In this document: positions 8,592 through 17,864 of the stretch, piece after piece
Position numbering within the stretch: position 1 is the stretch's first letter
Layout of the letters: each line of letters begins with the position of its first letter
Assembly: GCF_000688455.1 (NCBI RefSeq)
Contig: NZ_JIAL01000001.1
Span: 2,883,001 to 2,947,000, forward strand
Reading direction: 5' to 3'
DNA length: 64,000 bases
From: Pseudacidobacterium ailaaui
GTDB taxonomy: Bacteria; Acidobacteriota; Terriglobia; Terriglobales; Acidobacteriaceae
Program-made: the position numbers and the translations under genes
Notes under the pieces: model-generated
Database searches by the model: none
Told to the model about the DNA's origin: nothing
What the model saw: the letters and a program-made list of their open reading frames with translations, nothing else

Positions 8592-8608
8592 AGACAAACG
8601 GTTTGTCT
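8592..8608. promoter_or_regulatory. 17-bp palindrome upstream of the TonB-dependent receptor
   Basis: AGACAAAC-g-GTTTGTCT, 8-bp perfect arms around one base. The shape is that of TetR-family operators. It lies about 24 bp upstream of the likely -35 box of the receptor gene. No TetR gene is in the window, so the regulator is unknown. Confidence 0.5.
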
Positions 8609-8631
8609 CACCTTGACGGCAGAGAGCACCA

Positions 8632-8661
8632 TTGTGAAACGGAAAAACCTGCCCATATAAT
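8632..8661 (+). promoter_or_regulatory. Candidate sigma-70 promoter of the TonB-dependent receptor
   Basis: TTGTGA (8632-8637) and a perfect TATAAT (8656-8661) with 18-bp spacing, giving a leader of about 65 nt before the GTG. Confidence 0.55.
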
Positions 8662-8733
8662 GGCCAGTGAAATGAGGGGTGGCCATGTTTCGCCCTCCCG
8701 CTAAAAAAAACAGAAGGCTGGGCTTTTTCCGAG

Positions 8734-11700
8734 GTGAGGCGTATACATCCTATCAAGCTGGTACTTTTGCTGGCCATCAGCATTTTTCCTTTCGCATTTG
8801 CACAAACAAGCTCTTTTGCATGGAGAGGTGTGGTGCGCGGAGAGGATGGCTCCCCAGTCAGTGGGGCCGTACTTACACTCACCGGGACAGGTCATGACTA
8901 CACCGCCGTCACCGCGACGGATGGAAGGTTTTCCGTACAGGGGCCAGAGCCGGAAGAATATCGGATTTCTGTACAGATGAGCGGGGCCAGGTTCAGCAGC
9001 AATGCGTCCATCCTGCCTCAAGCTGGTCTGCCCGTTGTCATCGTCCTGCAGAACAACGGGACGCTGTCCATTGTTCCGCAGGCTGCCCACCAGGAGGCCA
9101 CCGGAGGCGAGCAGCTTTCCAGCAAGACCGTCAGCGAGCTTCCGCTGAATAAAAGGGACTTCAGCCAATTACTTCTTCTTGCCGCCGGTACCATGACCGA
9201 CGTAAATGGGGCCACCAATTTCACGCAGCAGTTTGCCATTAACGGCCAGCGCGGCGTGGAGGCGACTTTCGCCATGGATGGCGCAGATATCAGCGACCCG
9301 GAAATGGGTGGTGGCACCTTCACCAACTTTAACGTGGATGCCGTCGAACAGATCGAATCCAGTTCAGGATGGATGCCGGCAGAGATCGGCAGAGGAGCTG
9401 CGGGCTTTACCAACATCATTACGCGGTCCGGCCAGAGTGGCTTTCATGGATCGTTCTTTGAATTTCTCCGCAATTCGGCCCTTGATGCGCGGAACTACTT
9501 TGATCATCCGCCACATGGTCGGATTCCGCCTTTTCGCAGAAATGAGTTTGGATTTACGAATGGCGGTCCCGTGGTCTTGCCCGGAATTTACGACGGTCGC
9601 GGAAAGACCTTTTATTTCGGAGAGTACCAGGGCTTCCGGCAGGTGCTGGGGACGACACAAGTACTTGCTGTTCCTACCGCGGAGGAGCGGTCCGGTATCA
9701 ATGCAACTGCCTATCCCGGCGATGTGTTGTATGTTCCCGTGGATGCGCAAATTGCACGGGTCCTGGCCCGATACCCCTTACCGAATTACGCCGCGGGGCC
9801 ATTTGGTGAACACACCTTTGCAACATCCTCCAATGTGTCCACCAATGCCGACCAGTTTTCTGTCCGGATTGATCAAAAGATCGATGAGAAGTCCAGTATC
9901 TTTGGACGATTTACATATGACAATTTGAATGGACCCACTACAAACCCAGACGAAACTGCGATCGATCCCAGCTTTGCTGTGGAATACACAGACCGGCAGC
10001 GCAACGCCGTGCTGACTTATACACGCACCGTCTCACCACATTACTCTTTTGAATCTTCCATCAGCTTTACTCGCACCACCCCCTCCTTTCCTACACCGAA
10101 CCATACAGATCCAGCGGTGAAATTTAATGATGGGCTCTTCCAGGCATTCAATTCTGCCGGGGGGTCTGTGATGACTGCCTTTGGGAATCTCTTTCAGGCG
10201 CGTCAGAATTTCTCCTTGATCGCAGAAAACCATACTTGGAAATGGGGTGGAGAAGTCCGTCTCAATCGCGATACCACTTATTTTGGAGTGAGTGTGAATG
10301 GCGAGTATGACTTTGGCGGCGGTGTCGTGTACTCTCCGGTGGAAATTCATTCCCAGAGTGGCACTCATGAGATTCATCCCGGAGATCCCCTGCCCGACAC
10401 GCTGACCGCACTGCTCACCGGCAGTCCTTTTTCCTACAATGTGGCGGTGGCGCCCCCTTATTTTTCAAGCGGACCTCATATCGGTCCTGCTGCGATTAAC
10501 CGAAACAATTTTTCCGTTTACGTGCAGGACACATGGAAGATTTCCGACCGTTTTACACTCGACTATGGCTTGCGCTATGAGGTGTACGCACCCATTGCAG
10601 AACGTGCCAAGCGCACCTCAGGGTTTCTGAATGTGAATGGAATCCAGCGTTTTGTGGTGAATCCGCAGCCGGCATATCAGACGAATGCTAACGGCCTGGG
10701 ACCGCGTGTACAGCTCGACTGGTTGATGACAACCAAGACCCATCTGCGGGTTGGGGGAGGCATCACGACGATTCCGCCCAACATCTGGCAGGACAACTCA
10801 CTGACCGGTTCGACGCCATTCGTGATCTACCCACACCTGAGCGTCACAAAAGGAGCGCAGCTGCATTATGGTTTTCAGATTACGCCTGACCAGCTGCCTC
10901 ATGCCTATTCACTTTCGGGACAAGACATTTTTGCCAGCGGAGACACCAAGAAGGTCCCTGCAAATACGATCTTTGATGTAGACCGTTATGAACGGGACAT
11001 GGCTGCGCTTTCTCCCGCGCACCAGATTGTGCCGCTGAACCTTGGCGGGATCGACCGTTCCTTCGGCAATGGCTATCTGGAAACCTGGACTCTGGGAATT
11101 GAGCGGCAACTGGGAAATCTTACTGCCAATCTTGGATATGTGGGGACTGCCGGAGTCAAGCTGCCGCGTATGAATTATCCCAATGCGTTTCCAGGAGCAA
11201 CGCCAGAATTTGCTCCCCACACCCAGTTTGATGGTGAGGGAAATGTGACTGGCGGCTTTGGGGTAGAGACGGTCGTGGATGATACCTCGCATTCGACCTA
11301 TCATGCTTTGCAGGCCTCGCTTCAGGGTACAGTGCAGCATGGAGGGCCGGGAGTTCAGGCCAGTTATACGTGGTCAAAGTCGCTGGATGATGTGAGTACC
11401 GTTATCGGCGGAGGCACTGGATCTACAGGCGCAGCTGTGCAAACCGCCCCCCAGGATCCCTTCAATACGCGAGCGGAGAAGGGCCCTTCCACTTTTGATG
11501 TGGCCCACTCGTTTAACCTGAGCGTCGCGCAAGACCTTCGTCTGGATGCGGTGGAATGGCTTCATCCCGTGACGAAGAAGCTCACTGCAGGATGGCAGCT
11601 TCTGAGTGTGTCAGGAATCAGCAGCGGGGCCCCATTCACCGTGTATTCAGGCATTCAGCAGACGGGTGCTGGATCGAATGGAGCAGACCGCCCAGACCAG

Positions 11701-12093
11701 ATCGCAAAGCCACATCTCTCTACCGCGCGCAAAGTCCGCGAAGATTACTTTGGACTGGGAAAAAACAACGCATCGTTTTTTGTGATTCCGATCCATCTGC
11801 CCGGAGGATCTGGGCCAAACAGCGGCCGATTCGGACTGCTTGGACGCAATACATTCCGTGGTCCTGCTTATTACAATTATGACTTTGCGCTGATCAAGAA
11901 CACTCCCTTCGGCACACGGCAGAGTGGAAGTGAGGTCATGGACCTTCAGTTTCGTGCGGAATTTTTTAATCTCCTGAACATCGTAAATATGGGCCTGCCG
12001 GCAAACACACTCGCTGGCACAGGTTTTGGAGAAATCAACAAAACCGCAGGGAACTCGCGGCAGATACAGTTCTCACTGAAGTTGATTTATTGA
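8734..12093 (+). CDS. TonB-dependent receptor, Oar-like, with carboxypeptidase-like regulatory domain
   Basis: 1119 residues. After a signal peptide (KLVLLLAISIFPFAFA, cleavage near 23) comes a carboxypeptidase regulatory-like beta-sandwich (about 30-105: WRGVVRGEDGSPVSGAVLTLTGT). A plug follows (about 125-235, with SELPLNKRDFSQLLLLAAG and NGQRGVEATFAMDGADI), then a long beta-barrel ending in an aromatic residue (QFSLKLIY). This is the large acidobacterial and Bacteroidetes-like receptor type that imports big substrates, often glycans, through the outer membrane with TonB energy. The ligand cannot be inferred and there is no adjacent SusD. The start is GTG; a poor ribosome site makes it uncertain by a few codons. 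It has its own promoter and palindrome and is probably monocistronic. Confidence 0.9.
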   Translation: MRRIHPIKLVLLLAISIFPFAFAQTSSFAWRGVVRGEDGSPVSGAVLTLTGTGHDYTAVTATDGRFSVQGPEPEEYRISVQMSGARFSSNASILPQAGLPVVIVLQNNGTLSIVPQAAHQEATGGEQLSSKTVSELPLNKRDFSQLLLLAAGTMTDVNGATNFTQQFAINGQRGVEATFAMDGADISDPEMGGGTFTNFNVDAVEQIESSSGWMPAEIGRGAAGFTNIITRSGQSGFHGSFFEFLRNSALDARNYFDHPPHGRIPPFRRNEFGFTNGGPVVLPGIYDGRGKTFYFGEYQGFRQVLGTTQVLAVPTAEERSGINATAYPGDVLYVPVDAQIARVLARYPLPNYAAGPFGEHTFATSSNVSTNADQFSVRIDQKIDEKSSIFGRFTYDNLNGPTTNPDETAIDPSFAVEYTDRQRNAVLTYTRTVSPHYSFESSISFTRTTPSFPTPNHTDPAVKFNDGLFQAFNSAGGSVMTAFGNLFQARQNFSLIAENHTWKWGGEVRLNRDTTYFGVSVNGEYDFGGGVVYSPVEIHSQSGTHEIHPGDPLPDTLTALLTGSPFSYNVAVAPPYFSSGPHIGPAAINRNNFSVYVQDTWKISDRFTLDYGLRYEVYAPIAERAKRTSGFLNVNGIQRFVVNPQPAYQTNANGLGPRVQLDWLMTTKTHLRVGGGITTIPPNIWQDNSLTGSTPFVIYPHLSVTKGAQLHYGFQITPDQLPHAYSLSGQDIFASGDTKKVPANTIFDVDRYERDMAALSPAHQIVPLNLGGIDRSFGNGYLETWTLGIERQLGNLTANLGYVGTAGVKLPRMNYPNAFPGATPEFAPHTQFDGEGNVTGGFGVETVVDDTSHSTYHALQASLQGTVQHGGPGVQASYTWSKSLDDVSTVIGGGTGSTGAAVQTAPQDPFNTRAEKGPSTFDVAHSFNLSVAQDLRLDAVEWLHPVTKKLTAGWQLLSVSGISSGAPFTVYSGIQQTGAGSNGADRPDQIAKPHLSTARKVREDYFGLGKNNASFFVIPIHLPGGSGPNSGRFGLLGRNTFRGPAYYNYDFALIKNTPFGTRQSGSEVMDLQFRAEFFNLLNIVNMGLPANTLAGTGFGEINKTAGNSRQIQFSLKLIY

Positions 12094-12141
12094 CCTGTGA
12101 CGGAAGTTCCATTTCAGGATTGCCGTCTGAGGATCGCACGC

Positions 12142-12639
12142 TTATTGTTTTTTTGAAAGCAGGGAATCAAGCAGGATGAGGACTGCACCACAGGAAATCG
12201 CAGAGTCAGCGACATTAAAGTCAGGCCAGTGGTAACTCCAGTGTCCGAAATGTAGCTGCACCAGAAGAAAGTCCGTGACTACGCCATAGCGAAGGCGGTC
12301 CCAGACGTTTCCGATAGCACCGCCCAGAATCAGTGACAGAGCAAAGTTGACTGCCGAAAGGGGGCGTCTTTTGGCCAGGAAATAGACGAGGATCGCCAGA
12401 GCAGCAGCAAGCGAGAAGCTGATGAGCATCCAACGCGTACGCTCCGGCGAAGCTGAATTAGAAAAGAGGCTGAAGGCAGCACCCGGGTTGAGAACATGTG
12501 AAATCCAGAACCATCCCGGCACAACGGTCTTCAGATCCCCCTCCGGAATATGTCTTGTAACCAGAACTTTCGTCCAGCGGTCCAGCGCGATGATGAATGC
12601 GGCAATCAGCAGGAGGATGCCGCGACGGTCTTTATTCAA
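12142..12639 (-). CDS. lspA: Lipoprotein signal peptidase (signal peptidase II)
   Basis: Inner-membrane aspartyl protease that removes signal peptides of diacylglyceryl-modified prolipoproteins. The two catalytic aspartates are visible: VTDFL (D123) and FNVADSAI (D145). Other family blocks are ALDRWTK near the start, NPGAAFSLF, and GAIGNVWDRLRYG. Four membrane helices fit the family. The frame can extend to a TTG at 12672. The TTG at 12639 is preferred because AAGGA lies 7 nt before it and the protein then begins NKDRRGILLL like normal LspA, at 165 residues. It follows ileS by about 70 nt, the common ileS-lspA order. Confidence 0.93.
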   Translation of the reverse strand: MNKDRRGILLLIAAFIIALDRWTKVLVTRHIPEGDLKTVVPGWFWISHVLNPGAAFSLFSNSASPERTRWMLISFSLAAALAILVYFLAKRRPLSAVNFALSLILGGAIGNVWDRLRYGVVTDFLLVQLHFGHWSYHWPDFNVADSAISCGAVLILLDSLLSKKQ

Positions 12640-12706
12640 GCTCAGGTCCTTTTTTAGAGAAAAATGGGCCAAAATTTCCGGAAATCAGTTGCATTCCAAA
12701 TGTGCC

Positions 12707-15580
12707 TTACACACTTACAGTTTGCTGATACCCCATCTGTTCCAAAGCCTCTGCACAGCGGGCACAGACCTTGGGCCATACGCCAAAGGGGGCCACATCC
12801 AACATGAAATTCCAGCAGCGCTCGCACTTTGTGCCATCGGCAGGCAAAGTTGTTACCTCCACCGCAGCGGCGGGTCCGGGCTGGATTTCTACCTGAGAGA
12901 CATTGAACAGCTCTTTCAGACTGGATGCATAGGTTTTCAGGAGCACCAGAGTATCTGTGTCCGCGGCAATCCGGATTTTCGCTTCCAGCGATTTGCCAAT
13001 CCGCTTTTCTTTGCGCGCCTCTTCAAGACTTCTCAAGACCTCATCGCGTACTGTAAAGAGCTTCTTCCAGTCATCCAGCAGCTCAGGATGGGCCGGAGCA
13101 ATCTGGTCTGGCGTATAAAAATGTGTCAGATGAACACTGGAAGGCCGGCCTTCTGACCGTGGCAGATATTGCCAGACCTCATCTGCCGTAAGGCTCAGAA
13201 TCGGGGCGACCATGCGCACCAACGCTTCAGCAATTTTCCACAGGACCGTTTGCGCGGACCTGCGGGCGAGACTGACTGGGGCGAAAGTGTACATACGGTC
13301 TTTCAGAACATCAAGATAGATGGCGCTCAGGTCCACAATGCAGAACTCATTGATGGCATGGTAAGCACGATGAAACTGAAAGTCCCCATACCATCCACCC
13401 TTGCCGTCCTGGCCACACACTTTTTCCGCCAGTTCTCGCGTGCGTACCAGGATGTACTGGTCCAGCGGCAACAGGTCTGCATAGGGTAGTGCGTGTTCAG
13501 CCGGGACAAATCCATGCAGGTTGCCCAGCAGAAAGCGGAAGGTGTTGCGCAGCTTGCGATAGTTGTCCGCAATACGCTGCATAAGATTTTCGCTGGCCGC
13601 AACATCCTCTCGGAAGTCAACCGAGGCCACCCACAAACGCACCGTTTCAGCTCCCAGGCGATTGGCGATGTCCACAGGGTCCACCACATTGCCCAACGAT
13701 TTCGACATCGCGCGGCCCTGTTCATCCAGGGTCCAGCCTGAGGTGCCCACCATCGTATACGGCGCCTGGTGCTTTTCACTGACTGCAACCGATGTAAGCA
13801 GGGCAGTATGGAACCAGCCGCGGTATTGGTCTCCCCCTTCAAAGTAAAGATCGGCAGGTGGAGCAAGGTCGGGTTCGGCCTCAAGCACGGCGTGCCAGCT
13901 AACGCCGGAGTCAAACCAGACGTCAAGAATGTCCATCTCTTTGCGGAAACTTTTGGAGCCGCACCGGCATTTGGTTGCCGCAGGTAGAAGTTCTTCCACC
14001 TCGCGCGTGTGCCAAACTTCTATCCCTTCCTCTTCAATCAGAGTAACCAGGTTGCGATTCAGCGCCGGGTCTTTCAAGGGCTCATGGCACTGATTGCAGA
14101 GAAAGACCGCAATCGGAACCCCCCAGATACGCTGGCGTGAGATGCACCAGTCGGGACGGGTTTCAATCATGTTCGCGATACGGTCTTCGCCCCAGGCCGG
14201 GTCCCACTGAATATGATTTCGGATTTGGTCCAGAGCCAGCTGGCGGAAAGTGGTCCTCGTCCCATCAGCCTTCAGCATCGGCGTATCGATGGCGATGAAC
14301 CACTGTTCCGTCGCCCGGAAGATGACCGGGTTGTGGCAACGCCAGCAATGCGGATAAGAATGATAAATTTCGTTACGGCCTAACAGGACGCCGCGCGCTT
14401 CCAGCAGTTGAATGATGGGACCATTGGCCTTGAATACCGATAGGCCATCATATTCTGGCAGCCCATTCCGGAGACGGCCCGCGTGATCAACATTGCAGGC
14501 CTGGTCTAATCCATATTTTGCCCCGGTGTAGAAGTCGTCGGCTCCATGCGCCGGCGCCGTGTGGACTGCGCCCGTGCCCTGGTCCGTAGTGACGTAATCG
14601 GCGAGGACGCCGAGGATGCTGCGGTCGAGAAACGGGTGCTGAAAGGTAGCGTACTCCAGCATTTTCCCTTTAAATCGCGCGATTTCTCGTGCATCTGCCA
14701 GTTTGCAATTGTCACGTACCGACGGGGCCAGCGCAGCAGCCACGATATAGACTTGACCGGCCTGTTCCAGCCCGACATACTCCAGCTCCGGGTGAAAGGC
14801 AACCGCCAGCGATGCAGGCAGCGTCCAGGGAGTCGTCGTCCAGATGATGGTCGAGACCGACTTCCCGGCCAGTGTAGGATCAATGCCTGCCGGATCGCTG
14901 GTGAGTGCATATTTCACGTAAACGCTGGGGCTGGTATGCATCTCATATTCAATTTCTGCGTCTGCCAGTGCCGTGCGATCGTGGATGCACCAATAAACGG
15001 GCTTCAGGCCTTTATAGACAAAACCCTGCTCAAAGAACCGGTAGAAAATCTCAAGAGTTTTTGCTTCGTACTGTCGGGACATGGTGAGGTAAGGCTTCTC
15101 CCACTGCCCGAAGACACCCAGCCGGACAAACTGGCTTGTCTGGAGGTCCACATACTTTTGCGCATATTCACGGCAGGCACGCAGAAATTCAGTGGAGGAC
15201 ATCTCCAGCTTTTTGCGGCCAAATTGTTCGTCCACTTTGATTTCGATGGGCAAGCCATGACAATCAAAACCGGGAATGTAAGGGGCATCAAACCCCGCCA
15301 TTGTTTTTGATTTGACGATAAAGTCCTTCAGGCACTTGTTCAGCGCGTGACCCAGGTGGATCGGCCCGTTTGCATAAGGCGGCCCATCATGCAGAAGATA
15401 ACGCGGGGAGCCTTTCCTTTCTTTGCGGATCTGGGCGTAAAGATTTTCCTCGGCCCATTTTTTCAGACGGAGAGGCTCGTTCTGAGGCAGATTGGCCTTC
15501 ATGGGGAAATCAGTATGCGGCAGCGTCAGGGTCTCCTTGAGCGCAGGGTACGGGCTGCCGGATTCAGGTTTGGAGGACAT
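12707..15580 (-). CDS. ileS: Isoleucyl-tRNA synthetase
   Basis: Charges tRNA-Ile. Class I signatures are clear: HLGH (within PIHLGHALNK) and KMSKS as AMSKSLGN. The editing domain lies between them, and an IleS C-terminal zinc motif with paired cysteines (CERCWNF ... CARC) lies near the end. The 957-residue length fits bacterial IleS. The frame opens 27 codons earlier, but the ATG at 15580 is right: GGGAGAAGGA ends 1 nt upstream and the protein begins MSSKPESG. First gene of an ileS-lspA unit. No T-box leader was seen upstream. Confidence 0.97.
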   Translation of the reverse strand: MSSKPESGSPYPALKETLTLPHTDFPMKANLPQNEPLRLKKWAEENLYAQIRKERKGSPRYLLHDGPPYANGPIHLGHALNKCLKDFIVKSKTMAGFDAPYIPGFDCHGLPIEIKVDEQFGRKKLEMSSTEFLRACREYAQKYVDLQTSQFVRLGVFGQWEKPYLTMSRQYEAKTLEIFYRFFEQGFVYKGLKPVYWCIHDRTALADAEIEYEMHTSPSVYVKYALTSDPAGIDPTLAGKSVSTIIWTTTPWTLPASLAVAFHPELEYVGLEQAGQVYIVAAALAPSVRDNCKLADAREIARFKGKMLEYATFQHPFLDRSILGVLADYVTTDQGTGAVHTAPAHGADDFYTGAKYGLDQACNVDHAGRLRNGLPEYDGLSVFKANGPIIQLLEARGVLLGRNEIYHSYPHCWRCHNPVIFRATEQWFIAIDTPMLKADGTRTTFRQLALDQIRNHIQWDPAWGEDRIANMIETRPDWCISRQRIWGVPIAVFLCNQCHEPLKDPALNRNLVTLIEEEGIEVWHTREVEELLPAATKCRCGSKSFRKEMDILDVWFDSGVSWHAVLEAEPDLAPPADLYFEGGDQYRGWFHTALLTSVAVSEKHQAPYTMVGTSGWTLDEQGRAMSKSLGNVVDPVDIANRLGAETVRLWVASVDFREDVAASENLMQRIADNYRKLRNTFRFLLGNLHGFVPAEHALPYADLLPLDQYILVRTRELAEKVCGQDGKGGWYGDFQFHRAYHAINEFCIVDLSAIYLDVLKDRMYTFAPVSLARRSAQTVLWKIAEALVRMVAPILSLTADEVWQYLPRSEGRPSSVHLTHFYTPDQIAPAHPELLDDWKKLFTVRDEVLRSLEEARKEKRIGKSLEAKIRIAADTDTLVLLKTYASSLKELFNVSQVEIQPGPAAAVEVTTLPADGTKCERCWNFMLDVAPFGVWPKVCARCAEALEQMGYQQTVSV

Positions 15581-15861
15581 TCCTTCTCCCAGGGGAAAAT
15601 ATTTGATAAAGGTAAAACAATATTGTATCTGTTTAAGGACGTAACTTTGTGATGCTTCCATCGTCTATATTGGAAGAATCAGGCCGGTGACAGGGCGGCG
15701 CAGCAAGTAGCAACTTCCGCGTTCCGCTCAAAAAACAGAGTAGAAGGTGTTCCGCTGAAGATGACAGCAGGAAAAGAACTTTCAAGACAAGCGGCACACA
15801 CGTCGTCCATAATGGAGAGATACGGTCGGGTACATGCTTTTTCCCCTGACTGTGAAGTGCT

Positions 15862-16974
15862 ATGGGCAATCAGGTTTTGACACCTCCGGAACTGGAGCCA
15901 GGAAAAAGCCGGCCTCAGGAAGAAGAGCCAGAACTTCTTATCGAAGCTGACGGCTCTATGTGGCAGTCTCTTCTGAGGAACCTGCGCGACGCCTTTTCTG
16001 CCAAGCAGCCTCCACTGCAGTTGACTTCAAAACCCGACACAAACGGGGAGTTGGTGGAGACCATCGAAGAAGAGCCCATCTGGAAATCTCTCTGGGCCAA
16101 TCTCCAGGACGCCCTCTTTCCCAAGAAGCTCCCACCACTGGAGCTGACCTCCAAGCCGGCCGAAACAACTGCGCTGCTGAACATAAAGCGGGACCCGAAA
16201 TCCAGTGCCTATTCAATCCTTGCGCACGCCCTGGTCATCGGTTTGATTGTGCTGGCCATCATCGAAATGCGGATCCACGCCAAACCCGTACAGAAGACCC
16301 AGGTGACCGCAGTGGACGTATCTCCCTACATTCCGATGGCCCCGGCGAAGGACGTCATGGGTGGCGGCGGTGGCGGCGGAAACCACGAACTGGTGGATGC
16401 TTCGAAGGGCAAGTTGCCGAAGTTTGACAAGCAGCAGATTACTCCACCCCAGAAACTGCTGGTGGACAAACCGAAGATCCCGGTGCCCCCGACTGTTGTC
16501 ATGCCCAACATCAAGATGCCGGACACCAATATGCCGAATCTAGGCATCCCGCAATCCAGCCAGGTTGCGTTGGCGTCTCAGGGGCAGGGGGCAGGTTCGG
16601 GATTTGGCAGAGGGAGTGGTGGCGGCCTCGGTCCTGGGAACGGAAACGGTATCGGACCTGGCTCTGGTGGCGGCACGGGTGGCGGAATCTATCATCCGGG
16701 TGGAGGTGTCTCTGCCCCGCAGGTGATTTATGCACCTGATCCGGAGTTCTCTGACGAAGCCCGCCGGGCCAAATATCAGGGCATCTGTGTTGTCGCTCTG
16801 ATTGTCGATGCGCAGGGCAACCCGCAGAATGTGCATGTTGTCCGTCCGCTGGGTATGGGGTTGGACGAAAAGGCCGTTGAGGCGGTCAAGCAATATAAAT
16901 TCAAGCCTGCGATGTTTCAGGGACATCCGGTTCCAGTGGAAGTAAACGTAGAAGTAAACTTCAGAATCTACTAG
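15862..16974 (+). CDS. tonB: TonB-family energy transducer with duplicated N-terminal cytoplasmic repeat
   Basis: 370 residues. A single membrane anchor at about 116-137 (SILAHALVIGLIVLAIIEM) is followed by a glycine-rich and proline-rich periplasmic spacer. The C-terminal TonB domain (about 285-370: EARRAKYQGICVVALIVD... and ...AVEAVKQYKFKPA) contacts outer-membrane receptors. Unusually, about 110 residues precede the anchor and contain two copies of one module (33-58 and 73-99), each W-x-SL-x2-NL-x-DA followed by PPLxLTSKP. TonB normally has only a few cytoplasmic residues. It probably energises receptors such as the one at 8734. No ExbB/ExbD is in the window. Confidence 0.88.
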   Translation: MGNQVLTPPELEPGKSRPQEEEPELLIEADGSMWQSLLRNLRDAFSAKQPPLQLTSKPDTNGELVETIEEEPIWKSLWANLQDALFPKKLPPLELTSKPAETTALLNIKRDPKSSAYSILAHALVIGLIVLAIIEMRIHAKPVQKTQVTAVDVSPYIPMAPAKDVMGGGGGGGNHELVDASKGKLPKFDKQQITPPQKLLVDKPKIPVPPTVVMPNIKMPDTNMPNLGIPQSSQVALASQGQGAGSGFGRGSGGGLGPGNGNGIGPGSGGGTGGGIYHPGGGVSAPQVIYAPDPEFSDEARRAKYQGICVVALIVDAQGNPQNVHVVRPLGMGLDEKAVEAVKQYKFKPAMFQGHPVPVEVNVEVNFRIY

Positions 16975-17024
16975 GAACCGAGAGTTGTATCCAGGTGCTG
17001 GAGAAATGCGTAAGGGCTAAAGGG

Positions 17025-17768
17025 CTAGTCCTCCGTCACCCCTGCAAACAACCCCGTATCTTCCAGCAGGTCCTTGCTTTTCGACGCTGCCAGCAGGTAC
17101 CGCTCATATCCGAAGGCCTTGTCGATAAAGCTGCTGACGCGCTCAAGCACTCCATGCTGGGTCACATGCTGGCGGAAAGCTTCTATTTTCTTTTCCTTCC
17201 ACTTACCTAATTCCAGAGTGAGCGAATGTGGCACACGCGCTGTATCGGCGCCTTCGTTTGATTGGAATACGGAGATGAATGGCGGGCTGGAGTAGTAGAG
17301 CTTCTGCGGAGCATAGGGCGGCCCGGCGTCGGGAAAGATCGCGCTGCGTGCTGCCCAATGGAAGGCCGCCGTTGTCGCCAGAGAGACAACCGTATGGTCC
17401 CGATGCAGGTTGACGCCTCCCTCTCCGCCAAAGGTGAGTACGACATGAGGACGAAATGCCCGTACTTTGGCCACCAGAACCGCCACCAGCTCAAAAAAGT
17501 CCTGCCGGTCGAGCGCTCCGTCTGGAAAATGCATCACCTCGGAATGGGTGATACCCAGAACCTTCGCCGCCGCGGCCATCTCCTGCCTCCGGATCCGCGC
17601 CAACTCTTCATCGCTGGTGCCCTCGCCGCGAAAACTGCCCGCAGACCCTTCGGTCAGGCACACGACGCTGGTCAGGGCACCCTGGGCATGGGCCAGCAAA
17701 AGAGCACCTCCGAAAGCGCCGCTCTCGTCATCCGGGTGCGCTGTGACACATAACAGGCGATATGGCAA
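17025..17768 (-). CDS. PIG-L family deacetylase (LmbE-like)
   Basis: 247 residues. The zinc-binding motif AHPDDE lies at residues 10-15, and the second metal/catalytic block FGGEGGVNLHRDH contains the HxxH. These hallmarks define N-acetylglucosaminyl-type deacetylases, which remove acetyl groups from GlcNAc conjugates (GlcNAc-PI, mycothiol and bacillithiol precursors, antibiotics). The substrate here is unknown and no thiol-cofactor genes are nearby. The frame extends 100 codons upstream, overlapping the divergent gene. The TTG at 17768 is chosen because AGGAG (complement of 17776-17780) sits 7 nt before it and the domain starts right after. Confidence 0.88.
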   Translation of the reverse strand: MPYRLLCVTAHPDDESGAFGGALLLAHAQGALTSVVCLTEGSAGSFRGEGTSDEELARIRRQEMAAAAKVLGITHSEVMHFPDGALDRQDFFELVAVLVAKVRAFRPHVVLTFGGEGGVNLHRDHTVVSLATTAAFHWAARSAIFPDAGPPYAPQKLYYSSPPFISVFQSNEGADTARVPHSLTLELGKWKEKKIEAFRQHVTQHGVLERVSSFIDKAFGYERYLLAASKSKDLLEDTGLFAGVTED

Positions 17769-17852
17769 CTTTATGCTCCTGGATTTTCTCTGTTGCGGAA
17801 CTCTTAGTGTAACGAAAGCGCAAAATGGGTTTCTTGTTGTGAATCCTGCCAG

Positions 17853-17858
17853 TATCAT
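17853..17858 (+). promoter_or_regulatory. Candidate -10 box of the metallophosphoesterase gene
   Basis: TATCAT ends 6 nt before the ATG and no Shine-Dalgarno is present; consistent with a leaderless mRNA. The -35 region is weak. Confidence 0.3.
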
Positions 17859-17864
17859 TATGTA

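Noticed and set aside
15581-15661. N-terminal extension of ileS by 27 codons
   Set aside because: A very strong ribosome site (GGGAGAAGGA) directly precedes the ATG at 15580.
15581-15861. T-box riboswitch upstream of ileS
   Set aside because: No T-box consensus or antiterminator structure is visible in the leader.
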